Counted from the stretch's first letter, positions 33,167 to 46,709 are shown. The stretch: 64,000 nucleotides of DNA from Adiantum capillus-veneris (GCA_014529385.2 CM043953.1:109562549-109626548), one strand, 5' to 3'. Made by a program: numbers and translations. The notes: generated from the sequence alone by a model not told the origin.

Positions 33167-34846
33167 AGTAGAAATCATTTCCCAAACAGAGAAAGCTCTT
33201 TATAATGTTTAATTCCCTTTGCAAGAGCATATCAAGTATATGCTAAATAACTTCCTGCAAGTGATCCTTGCATTGCATGACCATATCCAAAAACATTGAT
33301 ATCACACTCTTTCTCCAAAAGGCTTACTTTGGCAGCATCTAGATGAAGAACATAGCCGCCAATATACTTTGACAATGTCTTGTATACAAACAGAGGTATA
33401 TAACCATCAACGGAGTACTTCATGTGAAAAATAACTAAATCAAGACAAGCAAGGTACTTAATGTAGTGCTTCAAAGCACCATCTTTGGTAAGATCAACGA
33501 CTCTAGCTGAGCACCTTAAGAACTCATCTTTTGATGGTTGAATCTACAAACATATAAATAAATTAATTATTAGAAACATTGAAAGCAAAAAAAAAAAAAA
33601 AGCTTATACAAATAAAGTGCTTACTGTAATATTCTCATTTGACACAAGTTGATTATCCTTCCAAAGATTTATCGAACCAACATTTTGTATTTTGAGATCT
33701 TGCTCCTGAATGATTGGTACATCTTTATCTTGTTCATTTTCACTATCCACTTTTGAAAGATGAGTATCTGTTATATTCTTGTGCGCCTTGAGAAACTCTT
33801 CTTTGGTAGGCTCTTTATACTAAAGAGCTTCATTGAAACAAACCTCCAATGCTTTATGAGGCTCAAAGAAAACATCCAACTTGCCTAAACGAGGATCTTT
33901 TTCTACAAAATCTTTGTATTTAACTGCTCTTCATCGGTCCCATCATTATAGTTCAAGTGTTGTGCCAAAATAGCATACAATTCATCCTCTTGTAAACCAA
34001 ATGACCTTTGGATATTTGAAAGCATTATATATTCTCCATGGCCAAGAGGAAAGCATGATAGAATAGACAAGGGCAATGTTCCTTTAAAATTAGGGTACAA
34101 AGACTTCTCCAATTCAATATTGCCTTCTCGAATCCTAGAAAGTTGAAGACTTTCAACTTCTTGCCACTCTTTTTTTACATCAAGAACTTCTTCATTGTCT
34201 TGTTCATCTTTGATCACTTCATTGGATTTAGATTTACTTTCATCCCTTTCTGCTTCTTCATCTTCACTATCTCTTAAGAACAAAAGCAAAATAAACCCCA
34301 CACTTTTCTTTAATAGTCTACATTTGTCTTTGCACTTTAAATATTTTGGAAAATTTAGTTTGACATTTTCTGATAAGGCGGAATACTTTTTGTTAAGCCT
34401 AGAGGATTGTGATGGATTCTTTTGAACCAAATCTTTAGCGTGAATATATTCTTCATCAAGGTATAGTACCATTCTTGAATCCACCAATTGATCAAACTCT
34501 CTGGTGTACTCTTGTAAAGCTTCTTTGTGAAAAATAAGAGTTTCTTCAAGTTCAAAAGGAGTAATAAACATTGTATAAAATGAATCATATGATTCCATGG
34601 CTCCACAATCATATAGAAATTCTTGCAATAGAATCTCGGGATTGTTTTTATATGTAATAAAAAATGTCTATATTTGAAGAGCAAGGTCATAATGCAATTA
34701 TAAAAAACCTCTCGTGAACTATCAATGTATAATATACCTATGTCATCACTATTCTGAGTAGACGTTGCCAAATCATTATAAATAGATGAGATACCATCAA
34801 TTTGAGAGTCACGTTTTCTTTTCAAATCAGCCATAACCTTTGGGCA

Positions 34847-34849
34847 AAG

Positions 34850-34926
<77 letters not shown>

Positions 34927-34942
34927 CACACACACACACAAT
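34847..34942. repeat. (TC)n-(AC)n microsatellite
   Basis: About 18 TC units are followed by about 24 AC units with one interruption, directly upstream of the minus-strand ATG at 34834. It may lie in that gene's leader. Confidence 0.9.
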
Positions 34943-35007
34943 TCAACTATATACATGCATGTATGCATTATGTAGATTAACATATGTGTGTATATGTGGG
35001 TATGTGT

Positions 35008-35074
35008 GTGCACTTGAAATGCATAGTAGTCAATTCGAATTAATTGAATACTATACAGTGCGATTCAAGTGCAC
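35008..35074. repeat. 67-bp imperfect palindrome
   Basis: GTGCACTTGAA at 35008-35018 is matched by TTCAAGTGCAC at 35064-35074. The centre CAATTCGAATTAATTG is itself nearly self-complementary. The arms are interrupted by small mismatches. It could form a stem-loop or be a tiny foldback element. It sits about 170 bp upstream of the minus-strand gene start. Confidence 0.75.
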
Positions 35075-36464
35075 TTAAACTATTGATGCTAGAGATGTAC
35101 TTGAGATGCTTGAAAGTGATCTCCTCACAGTTGAGTTCCTTCTTTGAGCATTTTAGGTGCATCCAATGAGTAAATTATGAGGATATTGATTAGGTTTCTT
35201 CCCCCATATCCTCTCTCATACACAATAAGTTGATATAACAATTACTGTTTACAAATAATAAATTTTTATTGTATTTTTAGAATGACTACAAGCGTGGTTA
35301 GACTTTGTTATTGCATTGAAAAAACCCTTACTTGGAGTCTTGTATGCTAAGGTTCTAGCTATTTTTTAATAAAGAAAACCTAGGAACCCCTACTTGCACA
35401 ATATACTAGATTCATACCAGTAGCTTCTCAGGTTTATTAGCTCAATCTGCCAAGATTCTAAGCTGTCGTGTTGCTTTGCTTCTGGTTGTAGACGGATAAG
35501 CAGTCGAGGCGTAAACCAAAAAAAAAAGTGCGATTAGGGCCAGATTAGTTTTAGTAGGAATAAATAGAGATTCTTATAGAGCAAGCATAAGAGAAAATCA
35601 CGACTCAAAACAAAAAAAACATTGAAAAATAAGTTGAAAGTAGATATCAATACTTAATTGGTGTTGACAACCAATAGATGCTTCCAATAATTTGATATCT
35701 GAAAACCATGTTACAAATCGGTTGCATACGCCATCGTTCGTATGCTTGTTGATATGCAAACCCATTTATCAAAAATCCCAACTCGATGGAAGCAATCTGT
35801 AATTGTCAGACAAATCCCACCCTGTAAAATTTACCTGCTCTTTAGTTCCCACAAATTTCCGTTCCGTCCTCTACCAAATCAAAATTTGGCCTGCTCTCTA
35901 TCTTGCAAAACACATCCCTTTTGCATACCTTTTTTTAATCATAACTATGCTTCACCTTTCCAAAGACCTTCCGTTGGCTTGTGCTTGTTAAGTTCACTTG
36001 CGCTCTCGCCCACCTCCCAATAGCCCTCCTTGCTTGTCCTTATTTGTTAAGGGAGATCGAGACACCTTGAAACCCACCCTGTATTGCCTAATCTCCACGG
36101 TAATGGCTGCCTCAAGGTCTCAAAGGCTCACCCAGAGAGATCCCTCTTCTTTTTACGTGCTTTATTGGTGGGCTTCATGCTTGAGAGAGAAAGGTTTGCT
36201 TGTTTGTTGAGCAATGGCGTGTCCTCCCATTGGGTACACAAGAAGAGAGAGAGGGTGCTCTAAGTGCGTGCAGCTGCAGAAGTAGCCCAGTGGATGCAAG
36301 TTGCCATTTTGGCAATGCGTTGATAGTGGAAGGCGGTCTGATGATAAAAAACGGCACTATGATGTGGTAGGTCTGTAAGGGCAATGTCCCACGCCCGGTA
36401 GGGTCCCGGTTTGTTAAGTAAAGGCAAGGGAGAGTACACTAGAGACCTCGCAAGTTTCCCCCCT
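35075..36464. other. No gene recognised
   Basis: AT-rich sequence with short unsupported frames. A small hairpin GCATACG...CGTATGC lies near 35725-35746. I found no counterpart of the gypsy LTR's missing part here. Confidence 0.4.
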
Positions 36465-37842
<1,378 letters not shown>

Positions 37843-37870
37843 TTAGCCCTCCCTTATGGCTAGAGGCATT
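37843..37870 (-). other. Polypurine tract region of gypsy 1
   Basis: On the minus strand CCATAAGGGAGGGCTAA directly precedes the TGACGG start of the 3' LTR. The same AGGGGAGGGCTAATGA arrangement precedes the LTR of gypsy 2 at 57587. Confidence 0.6.
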
Positions 37871-38282
37871 CATGCTTCTAGCTCTGCTTCTGATTTCCTA
37901 GCAGCGGAGTTGGAGAGTTCTCCCTCCTCTAGAATATCTAGTATGAACTCTAGATCAAACTTTAAGGAGTACCTTTTTAGCCTCCATCCATTGACTATGG
38001 TCTTGTGCATTCCACCATCTGCTTCCATTCATTTGTAGCTGCCATTGGCGTATCGCCTTTTGACAATGAATGGCCCTTCCCATCTGGGTTGAAACTTCTT
38101 ATCTTTTCTAGTGTCAAATTTGTTGTCATATCTCAACACTAACATGCCTTTCTTTAGACCCTTTCCCTTAATCCCTTGATTGAATGTGAGTTGGTGTTGC
38201 TCTGCTTGCACTACATAGTGGTTGATCGCATCTTCCCTATCTACAATGGCTTGTTCAAAAGGCAACAAGATACCACCTTGTA

Positions 38283-39090
38283 AACAACAACATATATAGC
38301 AAGGGAAAAGACCAGATTTTCAGGTGAGTGCCAATATCCAGTGAGATCACGGAGGTAATCTCAAGTTGCCATGGTGGTGTCTGCGGCAGGATTCTCTTGG
38401 CCTAGTCTGAATAGGGATGTGCATCATTGGTGTAAAACATGTAGAGCTTGTCAGGTATCCAGTGATCGAACACTAACCTATGAGCCACAGACTCCTATCA
38501 TCTCATATGGCCCATTTGAGAAGTGGGGAATAGATGCAATTGGTCCTTTACCAAGGGCCCAATCAAGTAAACTATATATTCTAGTTGGTGTAGACTACAT
38601 GACCTGATGGGTGGAAGCAGCAACCACCACATGAATTACAAGCCAAGAAGTGGTGAAGTTCATGTTCGAGCACATTTTTTGCCGTTTTGGCACACCTCTG
38701 GAAATAATATCTGATAGAGGGCTAGGTTTTAGAGGCGACATGGTGGGAGAACTAATGAAAAAGTTAGGCATCACACGCCAACACTCCACCCCATACTATC
38801 CACAGTGCAACAGTCTAGTGGAAAAGGTAAATGGCATGATCTGTAAGATCATCACAAAGCAGGTGAATAACCACACAAGTGATTGGGATAAGCATCTCAT
38901 GGACTCTCTTGGGGCCTACTGCAGGACATTCCAAACATCACTAGGTTTCACCCCTTTTCATCTGGTATATGGAAAGGAGGCCATTCTACCCATCGAGGTA
39001 CAGATAGCCAGCTTGCGAATAATGGCTAGTCAATTACAATGCCCAATTGCCCATCTCCGCAACCACATCTCGGATCTAGAAAGGCTTCAT
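38283..39090 (+). other. Inverted integrase block inside gypsy 1
   Basis: The plus strand reads WPSLNRDVHHWCKTCRACQ, WGIDAIGPLPRAQSSK, GVDYMT followed by TGA, ISDRGLGFRGDM, YYPQCNSLVEKVNG and GFTPFHLVYGKEAILP. This ends at LRIMASQLQ...DLERL. It is the core of a gypsy integrase (HHCC tail, D, D, E positions visible), but on the strand opposite to the rest of the element. In gypsy 2 the same block is colinear with its neighbours. The upstream coding continues on the minus strand at both borders, so this is an inversion of about 0.8 kb. Confidence 0.85.
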
Positions 39091-42000
39091 ATACCCTTCA
39101 AGACATTCTCTTGTATCTAAGAAAATGATGATATCAGGCATAGCATCGCTACCCTAGATGAGGGGCAGAGTCAATTTGATTGCACCTATGGGAACATCTT
39201 GTATTCTTTCCTTGGCTAAAGCATCTGCCTCTTGATTTTTTTCCCGAGGGACATGAAATAGCTGCATTCCTTCAAACTTTCTTAAAAGATCCTTAACTTG
39301 GTGTAATTGGCCAAGTAAAACCTAATTTTTACAAATCCAAGTGCCATTTATCTACTTTATCAAAAGCATGGCATTGTCAAACACATTTAGGCGTTGAACC
39401 CCTTGCAAAACACATTGTTTCTAATCCAAGAATTAAAGCTGCATACTCTGGTTTTTTGTTGGAGTGGGAGTGTAGAAGCTACCCAATAGAGAATACCTTT
39501 TCCTTTTTTTCATTGAAAATGATGATGCCAGCTGCATCCTGGTCCACTGTTCTTTTGTATGCTCCATCAAAGAAAAGAGAATGAGCTCTTTTTAGATTAG
39601 GAATTTCTACCATTGGTGTCACTTCTTTACCTTTTGTGTTGACCTTTAGCTTCTTCTCATAGTGACGATGAGTAAGAATACCTGCTAGACTAGCCCTGGT
39701 GGAGTTTTTACCTGCATGGTGTAGTGAAACTCTTGTAATCTACCAAGCCACTAAGTGATTCTAGATGAGACATCCATGCGTTGCATCACATACGAAAAGA
39801 CCTCTTCCATTGTCATAATTACAAAGGGTCTAGGCAATAGATAAGAGCGGAACTTTGTAGTGGCAAACATTAATGCAAGCACCATGTGCTCTACCGTGGC
39901 GGTGAATCCTTTTTCTAATGGGTCATGACGTGACTAGAGAAGTAGATAGAACACATGAAAGAGGTTTGGAGATGCTTTTGCATTAGTACGGCTCCAAGTG
40001 TATCACTTCCTACACTGAGGTTAGCATAAAATGGCTTGTCCCATCTAGGGGGTGCAATGGTGGAAGTGTATCCAGGATCTGTTTTACTTTGATAAACTGT
40101 TATGTCTTTATGAGTGACTTGTTCTAGAGGGAGAAACATCTGAGAGAGCAAGTGAATGAACCTGCTCAAATACCTTACCTTTTGAAGGAAAGAGACCAAT
40201 TGCTTAGCTGTTGTGGGTGATGAAAAATATACTAAAGCTTGAATCTTGCTAGGGTCAGGCTCAATTCCCTTTGCTAAAATTACATGGCCAAGAAGAGTGA
40301 CCTTGATTTCACCAATGTGACACTTGTCTACATTAATATGGCCACCCAAGGTTTTCAATCTAGCGAGGCCATCATAGACCTTGCTCAAATGGAGGGAGCG
40401 AGAACTGTAGATGCAAAAATCATCTATGAAAACTCGTATTGACTTACTGAGTATGGCTGAAAGACAAAAGTTACATAGCATTAGAATGTGGCCGGAGCGT
40501 TGGTGAGGCCAAAAGACATCACCCTGCAAGAAAAACATCCCCATGGTGTATGGAAGTTGTCTTTTTCTGGTCTTCTTTTGCAATGCTAATATGAAAGTAG
40601 CCTAAGTAGCCATCACATACTGTGTAGCACTCATGACCTGCTACCTCATTGAGAATTTCATCTTGGAATGGGAGGGGAAAATAATCCCTCTTTGTTGCTG
40701 CGTTGAGAGGTTTGTAGTCTACACAAACCCTTCACTTACCGTTATTCTTTGGCGTGACTATCACTGGAGAGACCCACTCTGAGTTCTTGACGGGGTAAAT
40801 GAAACCTGCCTGTAGCAAATTCCTTACCTCTTTGAGCAATTCTTCTTGCTGAATTACCCCAAGCCTTCTTAGTTTTTGCACTATAGGCTTACTTTCTTCC
40901 TTGAGTCTTATGCGGTGTTGTACCACTGTGATGCCTGTGATCTTGTCATAACCATCAATGAACAGTGTGGTGAAGTTACCTAGCATAGAGATATATTCTT
41001 CTCTCTCTTCACTAGTTAACTCATTGGAGAGCATCCGATGTAACTTACTTGTATCCACCAAGGGTAGCGTACCTGATGGTCCCTCTTGGTTCTCCGATGG
41101 TGTTTCAGATTGTTTCAATATTTTCCGGTCTTTGAGGATGACTCACATCACTTCGATTGTTGCTCTCTTTAGTTGTTGTTGTCTCTTCTCCTGAGGTGGT
41201 CAAAGAGTCAATGGTGAACTCATCTTCCGATGCCTCCAAGATCATGTTGTGTTGCTTCCTAGTCTTCATGTCGTAGAATATAAACTTCCCTTTAGCATCC
41301 TTCATCTGGATCATTCTGGTACTCTAGTCTTGCTTAGCCTCCATAGCCATGAACCATAGTCTTCCAAAAATGATAGGGTAGCCCTCCCCTTTGTGCGGCA
41401 TGACAAAAATGTCTATCTCTACTTCTGTGTTAAATGCCTACACTTTGATTGCATTCACACTACCTACGTACTTCACTTTGACGTTATTTTCCATTTTAGC
41501 TCGGCACGGTGCCTGTCTACTTACCTCTAGTCCTAGATGGTGCATCATTTTCTCACTCATGACGCATATCTGTGTACCACCATCTATGCAGACATTTGGG
41601 ATATGTTGCACCTTGATGTGGGCATCCATGATCGGTACGATGTTGTCAATATTCCTCCCAGAGATAGCCCCAGCTATCCTTGGTCTTGATTTTCTTGTAC
41701 TTACCATCTTTATCCATTGTCTCCTCATCCTTGGTGCAACATGGATTAATTAGGACCAAGTTAGCTTTGGACCCTGCATCAACACATCCTGAACTAGGTC
41801 ATATGGTTTAGCATACTCACCCGATGAAAAATCCACAATGTCGATCTTCCATCGAGGCTTAGATGCCTTCTTGCTAGACTCGCCTTTTCCTTTCATCTTC
41901 TCCTCCCTTTGAGAGGCTTCTTTGTGCCTGGCCTGCTTCACTCTCATGGCATCCACCTCCTCTACTTTTCCTTTTCCTTTGTTCTTCTCTTGACCGGCTC

Positions 42001-42363
42001 TTCTACCTTTGCCTTCCCTTTAGCTTCGAGGCTAATGACATTCAGTGCTTGGTTTCCAGCAGGTGGTGGAGGTAGTGGTGGAATGAGAGGTTGTGGTGGT
42101 GGTGGTGGTGGTTGTACGGGTGATCGAAGGATTTGGACCTGTGGAATTGGCCCTAGTTGCTTGGGTGGTGTTGGTCTTGCCCTTGGTGGATAGATCTGAT
42201 TCTGTCTTCCTCCTCTATTGAAATTTTGCCTTCTTGGATGTGGGCAGTAATACATGCCATGGCCGTCCTCCCCACAATTGTAGCAGTGATATTCTTGGTT
42301 TTACCTTCATTGTCCTCTCCCTTGCTCTGGATTTCTAATGGGTGCATGCCCTTGCTGCACCAG

Positions 42364-42459
42364 ATGCACGGTTAGACTTTAAGATGAGTAGTGATGCAAC
42401 TCATCTTAAGAGTAGTGATGCACGGTTAGACTTTAAGATGAGTAGTGATGCAACTCAAT
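42364..42459. repeat. 53-bp tandem duplication in gypsy 1 gag
   Basis: The segment GATGCACGGTTAGACTTTAA GATGAGTAGTGATGCAACTCA occurs at about 42364-42404 and again at about 42418-42458. ATCTTAAGAGTAGT lies between the copies. It disrupts the gag region between the capsid part and the zinc knuckle. Confidence 0.8.
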
Positions 42460-43090
42460 AGGTCTTGCTTCTCTTCTGATGCCTCTTGTGGTTGGGTTCT
42501 CTTAGCGACTGTTGCAATCATTGGGGTTAGAAGCACTGACTTTGATTCCTCTCACTTGTTTACTCTTGCTTACATGTGCAGCTTCTTGTCTTTAAGGCGG
42601 GCTACAGAGAATCTCCCCTTCATCTTCTCTTTAAGCAACGACCACAGGCTAGCAATGAAACGATCCTTCTTCAATAAATTAGGTGCTCCTTCACCTTCCT
42701 TCAGTGAGGCAACCCATCGCTCCCAGAAATCCACAAACTTGGATTCGTGAGTGGCATGCTCTGGTAGAATTCCTCCTTTAACTCTATCAGCAAAACTGCC
42801 ATAACTGTTTTGAGGTTGTGCCTCCACCAAATCTCTTCACAAAGGCAGCACGTAGTACGTTCCATGCATTCTTGGTAGCTTGGGACAAATCATTGTAAAA
42901 AGATTTGGCCTCTAATTTCATCAGTAGAGGAAAGATTCATAGCCGTGAGGCATCGTCATCCTTGTTGGAAACCACACAAGCAATGTCAAAGTCATCCAGA
43001 AAATTGGTGGTGATGTCTTCTTCCTTTTTTCCATTGAATGTGGGAAAAGAGACACTTGCCATGGTAGTAACTCAATGAGCAGGAAATTAC

Positions 43091-43091
43091 A

Positions 43092-43150
<59 letters not shown>

Positions 43151-43152
43151 TA
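43091..43152. repeat. (TA)n(CA)n microsatellite
   Basis: About 16 TA units followed by about 13 CA units in the leader between the pre-gag ORF and gag of gypsy 1. Confidence 0.9.
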
Positions 43153-43235
43153 CCACAAATGACTCAGTGGCATATAAAGACTTTCTTACAGAGTTGGATG
43201 GATAGATTTAAACATGAGCTAAGAGGATTGCAAAG

Positions 43236-44084
43236 CTAGAACATAATAAAGATGCTTACATCAAACGAGTGGTAGTAATCAAGAAGGGATAAGATGATGG
43301 GACATGGAGATCTAAGGATTTCATCAAGCATTTTTTCTCCAACTAGGAAAACAATCTTTTGCTGGTAGAATATATTTCTATCAATATATACATTTACATG
43401 CATGTGCTGCAAGAAACGAAAATCCATGTCGGGTGTAGGGAACTGATCACTAGAGTTGCATACCTTAAGTGTTGACAAGGTGACACGTTCACCACATGCC
43501 TCTACCTCCTGTTGAAGTCTGCACAATCCTCCACATTGGGTTCAAAACAGACTGGGTGAGAAGAGTCTACCTCAATCAACTTTCCATTTTGCATGCGGTG
43601 GTGACGCTTGGGTGGTCATACTTCACTTGAACTTTGTAGGCCTAGAGAGAGCATGGGTCCGCTTGCATCCATCAAATGCTTTAGGCTTTGTGGCTTGGAC
43701 TTTGCGATTGATGTAATTAACAACTCTTCTCTAACCGTTGGAGAGAAAACACTTGGTGCTACACAAAGTCTGATTGATGTGAGAGTGCTAATGTGGTTCT
43801 CAAAAGTAAAACTCACCGTTCTTTCTTCACCTCCTCTATCGGAACTCATTGACAGATTGCTTTGGTTGACAGTAGTGATGACATTTCGTAGCCCTCTCTC
43901 TTCATGCTCTTGATTTTTTATTAGCATGAGCAATGTAGGATAGAGAGCTTATCTCCTGGATACCAACGACACTACAACCTGGCAGTAGCACTTCAATGAA
44001 GGAGATTAGTGCTTCTTCAATGTCCTCCTCCTCCGTTCTCCAATGGGAGAATTTTTGTAGCCATTTGTCCATGATAGATGACAC
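43236..44084 (-). pseudogene. Gypsy 1 pre-gag accessory ORF remnant
   Basis: Frames at 44084-43902, 43933-43616 and 43526-43236 read MDKWLQKFSHWRTEEEDIEEAL, FTFENHIST and YQQKIVFLVGEKMLDEIL. Gypsy 2 has counterparts in the same order (MDEWLAGFANWTTEEEELQ, FYFENRVTQ, YQHVIDTMLGGERFFEVL). Conservation of order between two diverged copies supports a real ORF between primer site and gag. Plant Tat/Ogre elements are known to carry an ORF there. Its function is unknown, and this copy is frame-broken. Confidence 0.5.
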
Positions 44085-44133
44085 GCATCCTTTTAGTGTT
44101 GCAAACTGAAGGTTTTTGAGAAGCCCTCCTTAG

Positions 44134-44144
44134 TGGGGGCACCA
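44134..44144 (-). other. Primer binding site, gypsy 1
   Basis: On the minus strand TGGTGCCCCCA follows the LTR end after two bases. The identical string occupies the same position in gypsy 2 (63709-63719). I do not assign the tRNA. Confidence 0.75.
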
Positions 44145-44146
44145 AA

Positions 44147-44297
44147 TGACGGGTGCAAAGCACAAAACGGACCCCGACTGCCTCAACGCCAGGTCCATGC
44201 ACGCTGAGCTAGTCACGAGAAATGAAAAGGGGTACCACCTAGCTTGAGCGGCTAGGATGCGTACATCGATGATTTAAAATGGCACAAATACTGCACA

Positions 44298-44334
<37 letters not shown>

Positions 44335-45641
44335 ATGAAAACCCCTTGGAATGTGAGGGAAACTTGACTCAAAGTGATATCTACAGAAAACCTTAGTTTT
44401 GACAAGATGGCGACTCTGGTGTTAGAGAGAGATAGAGAGATAGTGAGAGATAGAGAGCCTATAGTGCATTCTCTAGAGGAAATTCCATATACAAGGAGAC
44501 TATACTCTTGTATGTGGAAAACCTTGGAGTTAGGATGTGTGCATGGCTACCTTCTCAAGTGATGACTCCCAAGTGCCCCCCTAGTGACCTCTCAGTGTCC
44601 TTTTATAGGTGTAGGCTGCATTAGTTTAGGATAATTTGATTTAGGTTAGCGCCCTAATTAAGAGAGACAAATCAAGGAGTTGGGTCCCAGATGGTTGATC
44701 CTTGCTTTGTCTTAGGAGAACTTTAAAATGATATCTCTTAGGTGGGCCTTTGTGATCATCACTTAGGGAGAGGTGGCAATATACAATTGGTTTTTATACA
44801 AGATTTTTGGCTTGAAAACGGGAAAATAGATTATCCTATGAATATTCACTGCAAAGAAGCATTGTGGGCGAGATGCCGGTGATTGGCGGGCTTTGCTGGT
44901 GCATCGATGTAGCACGTACACCAGTAGTTTTGGGACCGGCCCGGGCATGCCTCTGCGTAGTTTCTTGATTCGTGGTTGCCTTCACGTGATCTTATCGTTC
45001 TTCTTCTGATGCTTGGGCATCGATTGTCAAGTTTCTTTGTTTTTTATTCTTGTGTGTGCGTATGGCGTGCGTGTACTTGTGTGAATGGGTGCATGACTGT
45101 TCGTGAGCGTGTGTAAATATGTGGTTGTATGTGTTTGTGTATGGTAAGAGAGAGAGGGATGTCATTCATCGGAACAAGGGGGAGAGAGAAATAGTGAGAG
45201 AGCAAGAGATGAGGGTGTGTGTGTGTGTGTGTGTGTGAGTGAGTGTGTGTTTGTATGTGTGTGTGTGTGTGGGAACGGGAGTATAAGAGGGATATTATTT
45301 TATTTATATATTTTTTAACGTGTTGCTTGGCCGACTACAGAGAACGAGGGAGAGAGAGCGGAGAGAGTGAGTGAGGAGAGAGAGAGTGGATGATGGGGTG
45401 AGAGGGTCTCGAGAGTGAGGTTATGGGTGTGTGTTTGTGTGAGTGTAGGTGGGTGTGTGTATAGAGAGAGGGAGGTTTTTGCTGTGCCTGCGAGCTGCCG
45501 ACATAGCAGAGAGAGAGGGAGAGATACCAACGGGAGTGAGAGAGAGAGAGAGGGAGTGGATGAGGGAGAGGATGAGGGATGGGGAGAGAGAGAGAGGTCT
45601 ATTTCGGCTCATGCATGGTGGGCCTTGCTTCTAGATTGACG

Positions 45642-45733
<92 letters not shown>

Positions 45734-46115
45734 CATGGGCCCTATATTGGGCTTGGTTAGCGAGAGTGAGAGAGAGGGAGTGTGAGTAACAGAGAGGGAC
45801 TAACTTGAATAATGATGAGAGGGAGAGGTAATTGTCCCATGCATGGCGGCCCCTGTGGGTTGTAGAAAGAGAGGGAGAGAGGGGGATTCCGGCCGCATGT
45901 GTTAATGAAGGAGGAAGAGAGGAAATAATGGAGGAGATGGGGGAGGGTGGTGCGAAGGGAGGGGCGGCCCACTGTGGGCATATGCATGGGAGGGAAGAGG
46001 GTGGCGGGGTGGTAGGCTTTAAAAAAAAGTTTTTTTTCTTTTGTTGCTTATTATTAGGCTCCCCCGCCCAATTGGGGTTGGTTCTCGCGGCCGCGGTTTT
46101 GAAAACCGGCCGTCA
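44147..46115 (-). repeat. Gypsy 1 5' LTR
   Basis: In element orientation it starts TGACGGCCGG at 46115 and ends CACCCGTCA at 44147, giving TG...CA ends. TATAAAAG on the minus strand (44607-44600) may be its promoter. It contains GA, TG and CA microsatellites. The hairpin CCTAGC-7-GCTAGG lies near its inner end (44238-44256). A (CA)n run lies at 44300-44331 and a (GA)n run of about 85 bases at 45645-45730. Confidence 0.8.
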
Positions 46116-46709
46116 CTGGCTTGATCTTGGTACTTCACTCACATGTATTGCGTATGGTACTAGAGCTGTAGAGGTTCCCACTGTGGGCATTTTTCTTCAA
46201 GAAGAAAAATGACTTGGGCATACAAAATAAGCATACACTCATATAATTTTGAATCAACATTTAAAAAAAATGAAAAGAAAGAGAAAAAAGGAAAACTATA
46301 TGAAAAAGACTTCCATTGAGCTTCAAGTGAAAAAATTAATCTTTTGTTTGGAGTTGTGAGAGTTAGTTAGCTAATCAAATCTTAAAGATACAATTAGGGA
46401 ATCTTGTAGTTAGATAATCTTCCTAACTTTGCTAGTACTAGAGTAATTGTTTTAACCCTTAATCATAGCTAACTAATTGAGAGACTCGTCCATAAGTGTG
46501 AAATTTATTTTCCCTTAATGAAAGTGTAGCATTTCATAATTATTTGCATTTACTCATTTCCACATGTGTTGTGCATTCCCTTGTGCTTTATTGCCATATG
46601 ATTTGGCTTGCTACCTCATCGTCATTTTTGTTTTGCAGGCACATCCTTCGTCAAGCGTCTACCACAACATGGCTTTGTCAGGGATAACAAAGCTTAGGAA
46701 GGGGGGGAA
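46116..46709. other. Possible 3' end of another retroelement
   Basis: AT-rich noncoding sequence ends in AGCTTAGGAAGGGGGGGAAT, a good polypurine tract, directly before an LTR-like TGTTGGCAATGTCC at 46710. No coding domain is readable upstream. Confidence 0.35.

Larger units (their letters stand above)
27057..34834 (-). pseudogene. Unknown multi-exon gene split by a LINE
   Basis: Minus strand, ATG at 34834 (MADLKRKRDSQIDGISS). A frame change near 34640 leads to LYDCGAMESYDSFYTMFITP and a lysine/glutamate-rich middle with a DEEAERDESKSKS acidic tract. A frame change near 33905 leads to DPRLGKLDVFFEPHKALEV, donor GTAAGC near 33625, acceptor TTTGTAG near 33546. The last exon (KDEFLRCSARVVDL, KYIGGYVLHLDAAK, FGYGHAMQGSLAGSY) is cut by the LINE inside HDDLKQ and resumes at 27147, ending DVEDIEDII and a stop at 27059-27057. 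I recognise no family. It converges on the transposase-like gene 130 bp away, so it is probably the partner gene of the same transposon. Confidence 0.55.
38029..43062 (-). pseudogene. Gypsy 1 gag-pol remnants
   Basis: The gag ATG at 43062 gives MASVSFPTFNGKK. The capsid part at 42830-42570 has ESKFVDFWERWVASLKEGEG. The CCHC knuckle CYNCGEDGHGMYYC lies at about 42280-42240, followed by a proline-rich linker. Protease motif VCIDGGTQICVMSE is near 41590. Reverse transcriptase pieces at 41118-39915 include GFIYPVKNSEWVSPVIVTPK and VFIDDFCIYSSR. The RNase H region ends near 39085. The C-terminal integrase part GMLVLRYDNKFDTRKDK lies at 38268-38029. Many frame changes and stops break it. The missing middle of integrase lies next to it in the opposite orientation. 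Confidence 0.78.

Noticed and set aside
41909-42193. Plus-strand glycine-rich frame
   Set aside because: It is the antisense of the proline-rich gag linker of gypsy 1 on the minus strand.
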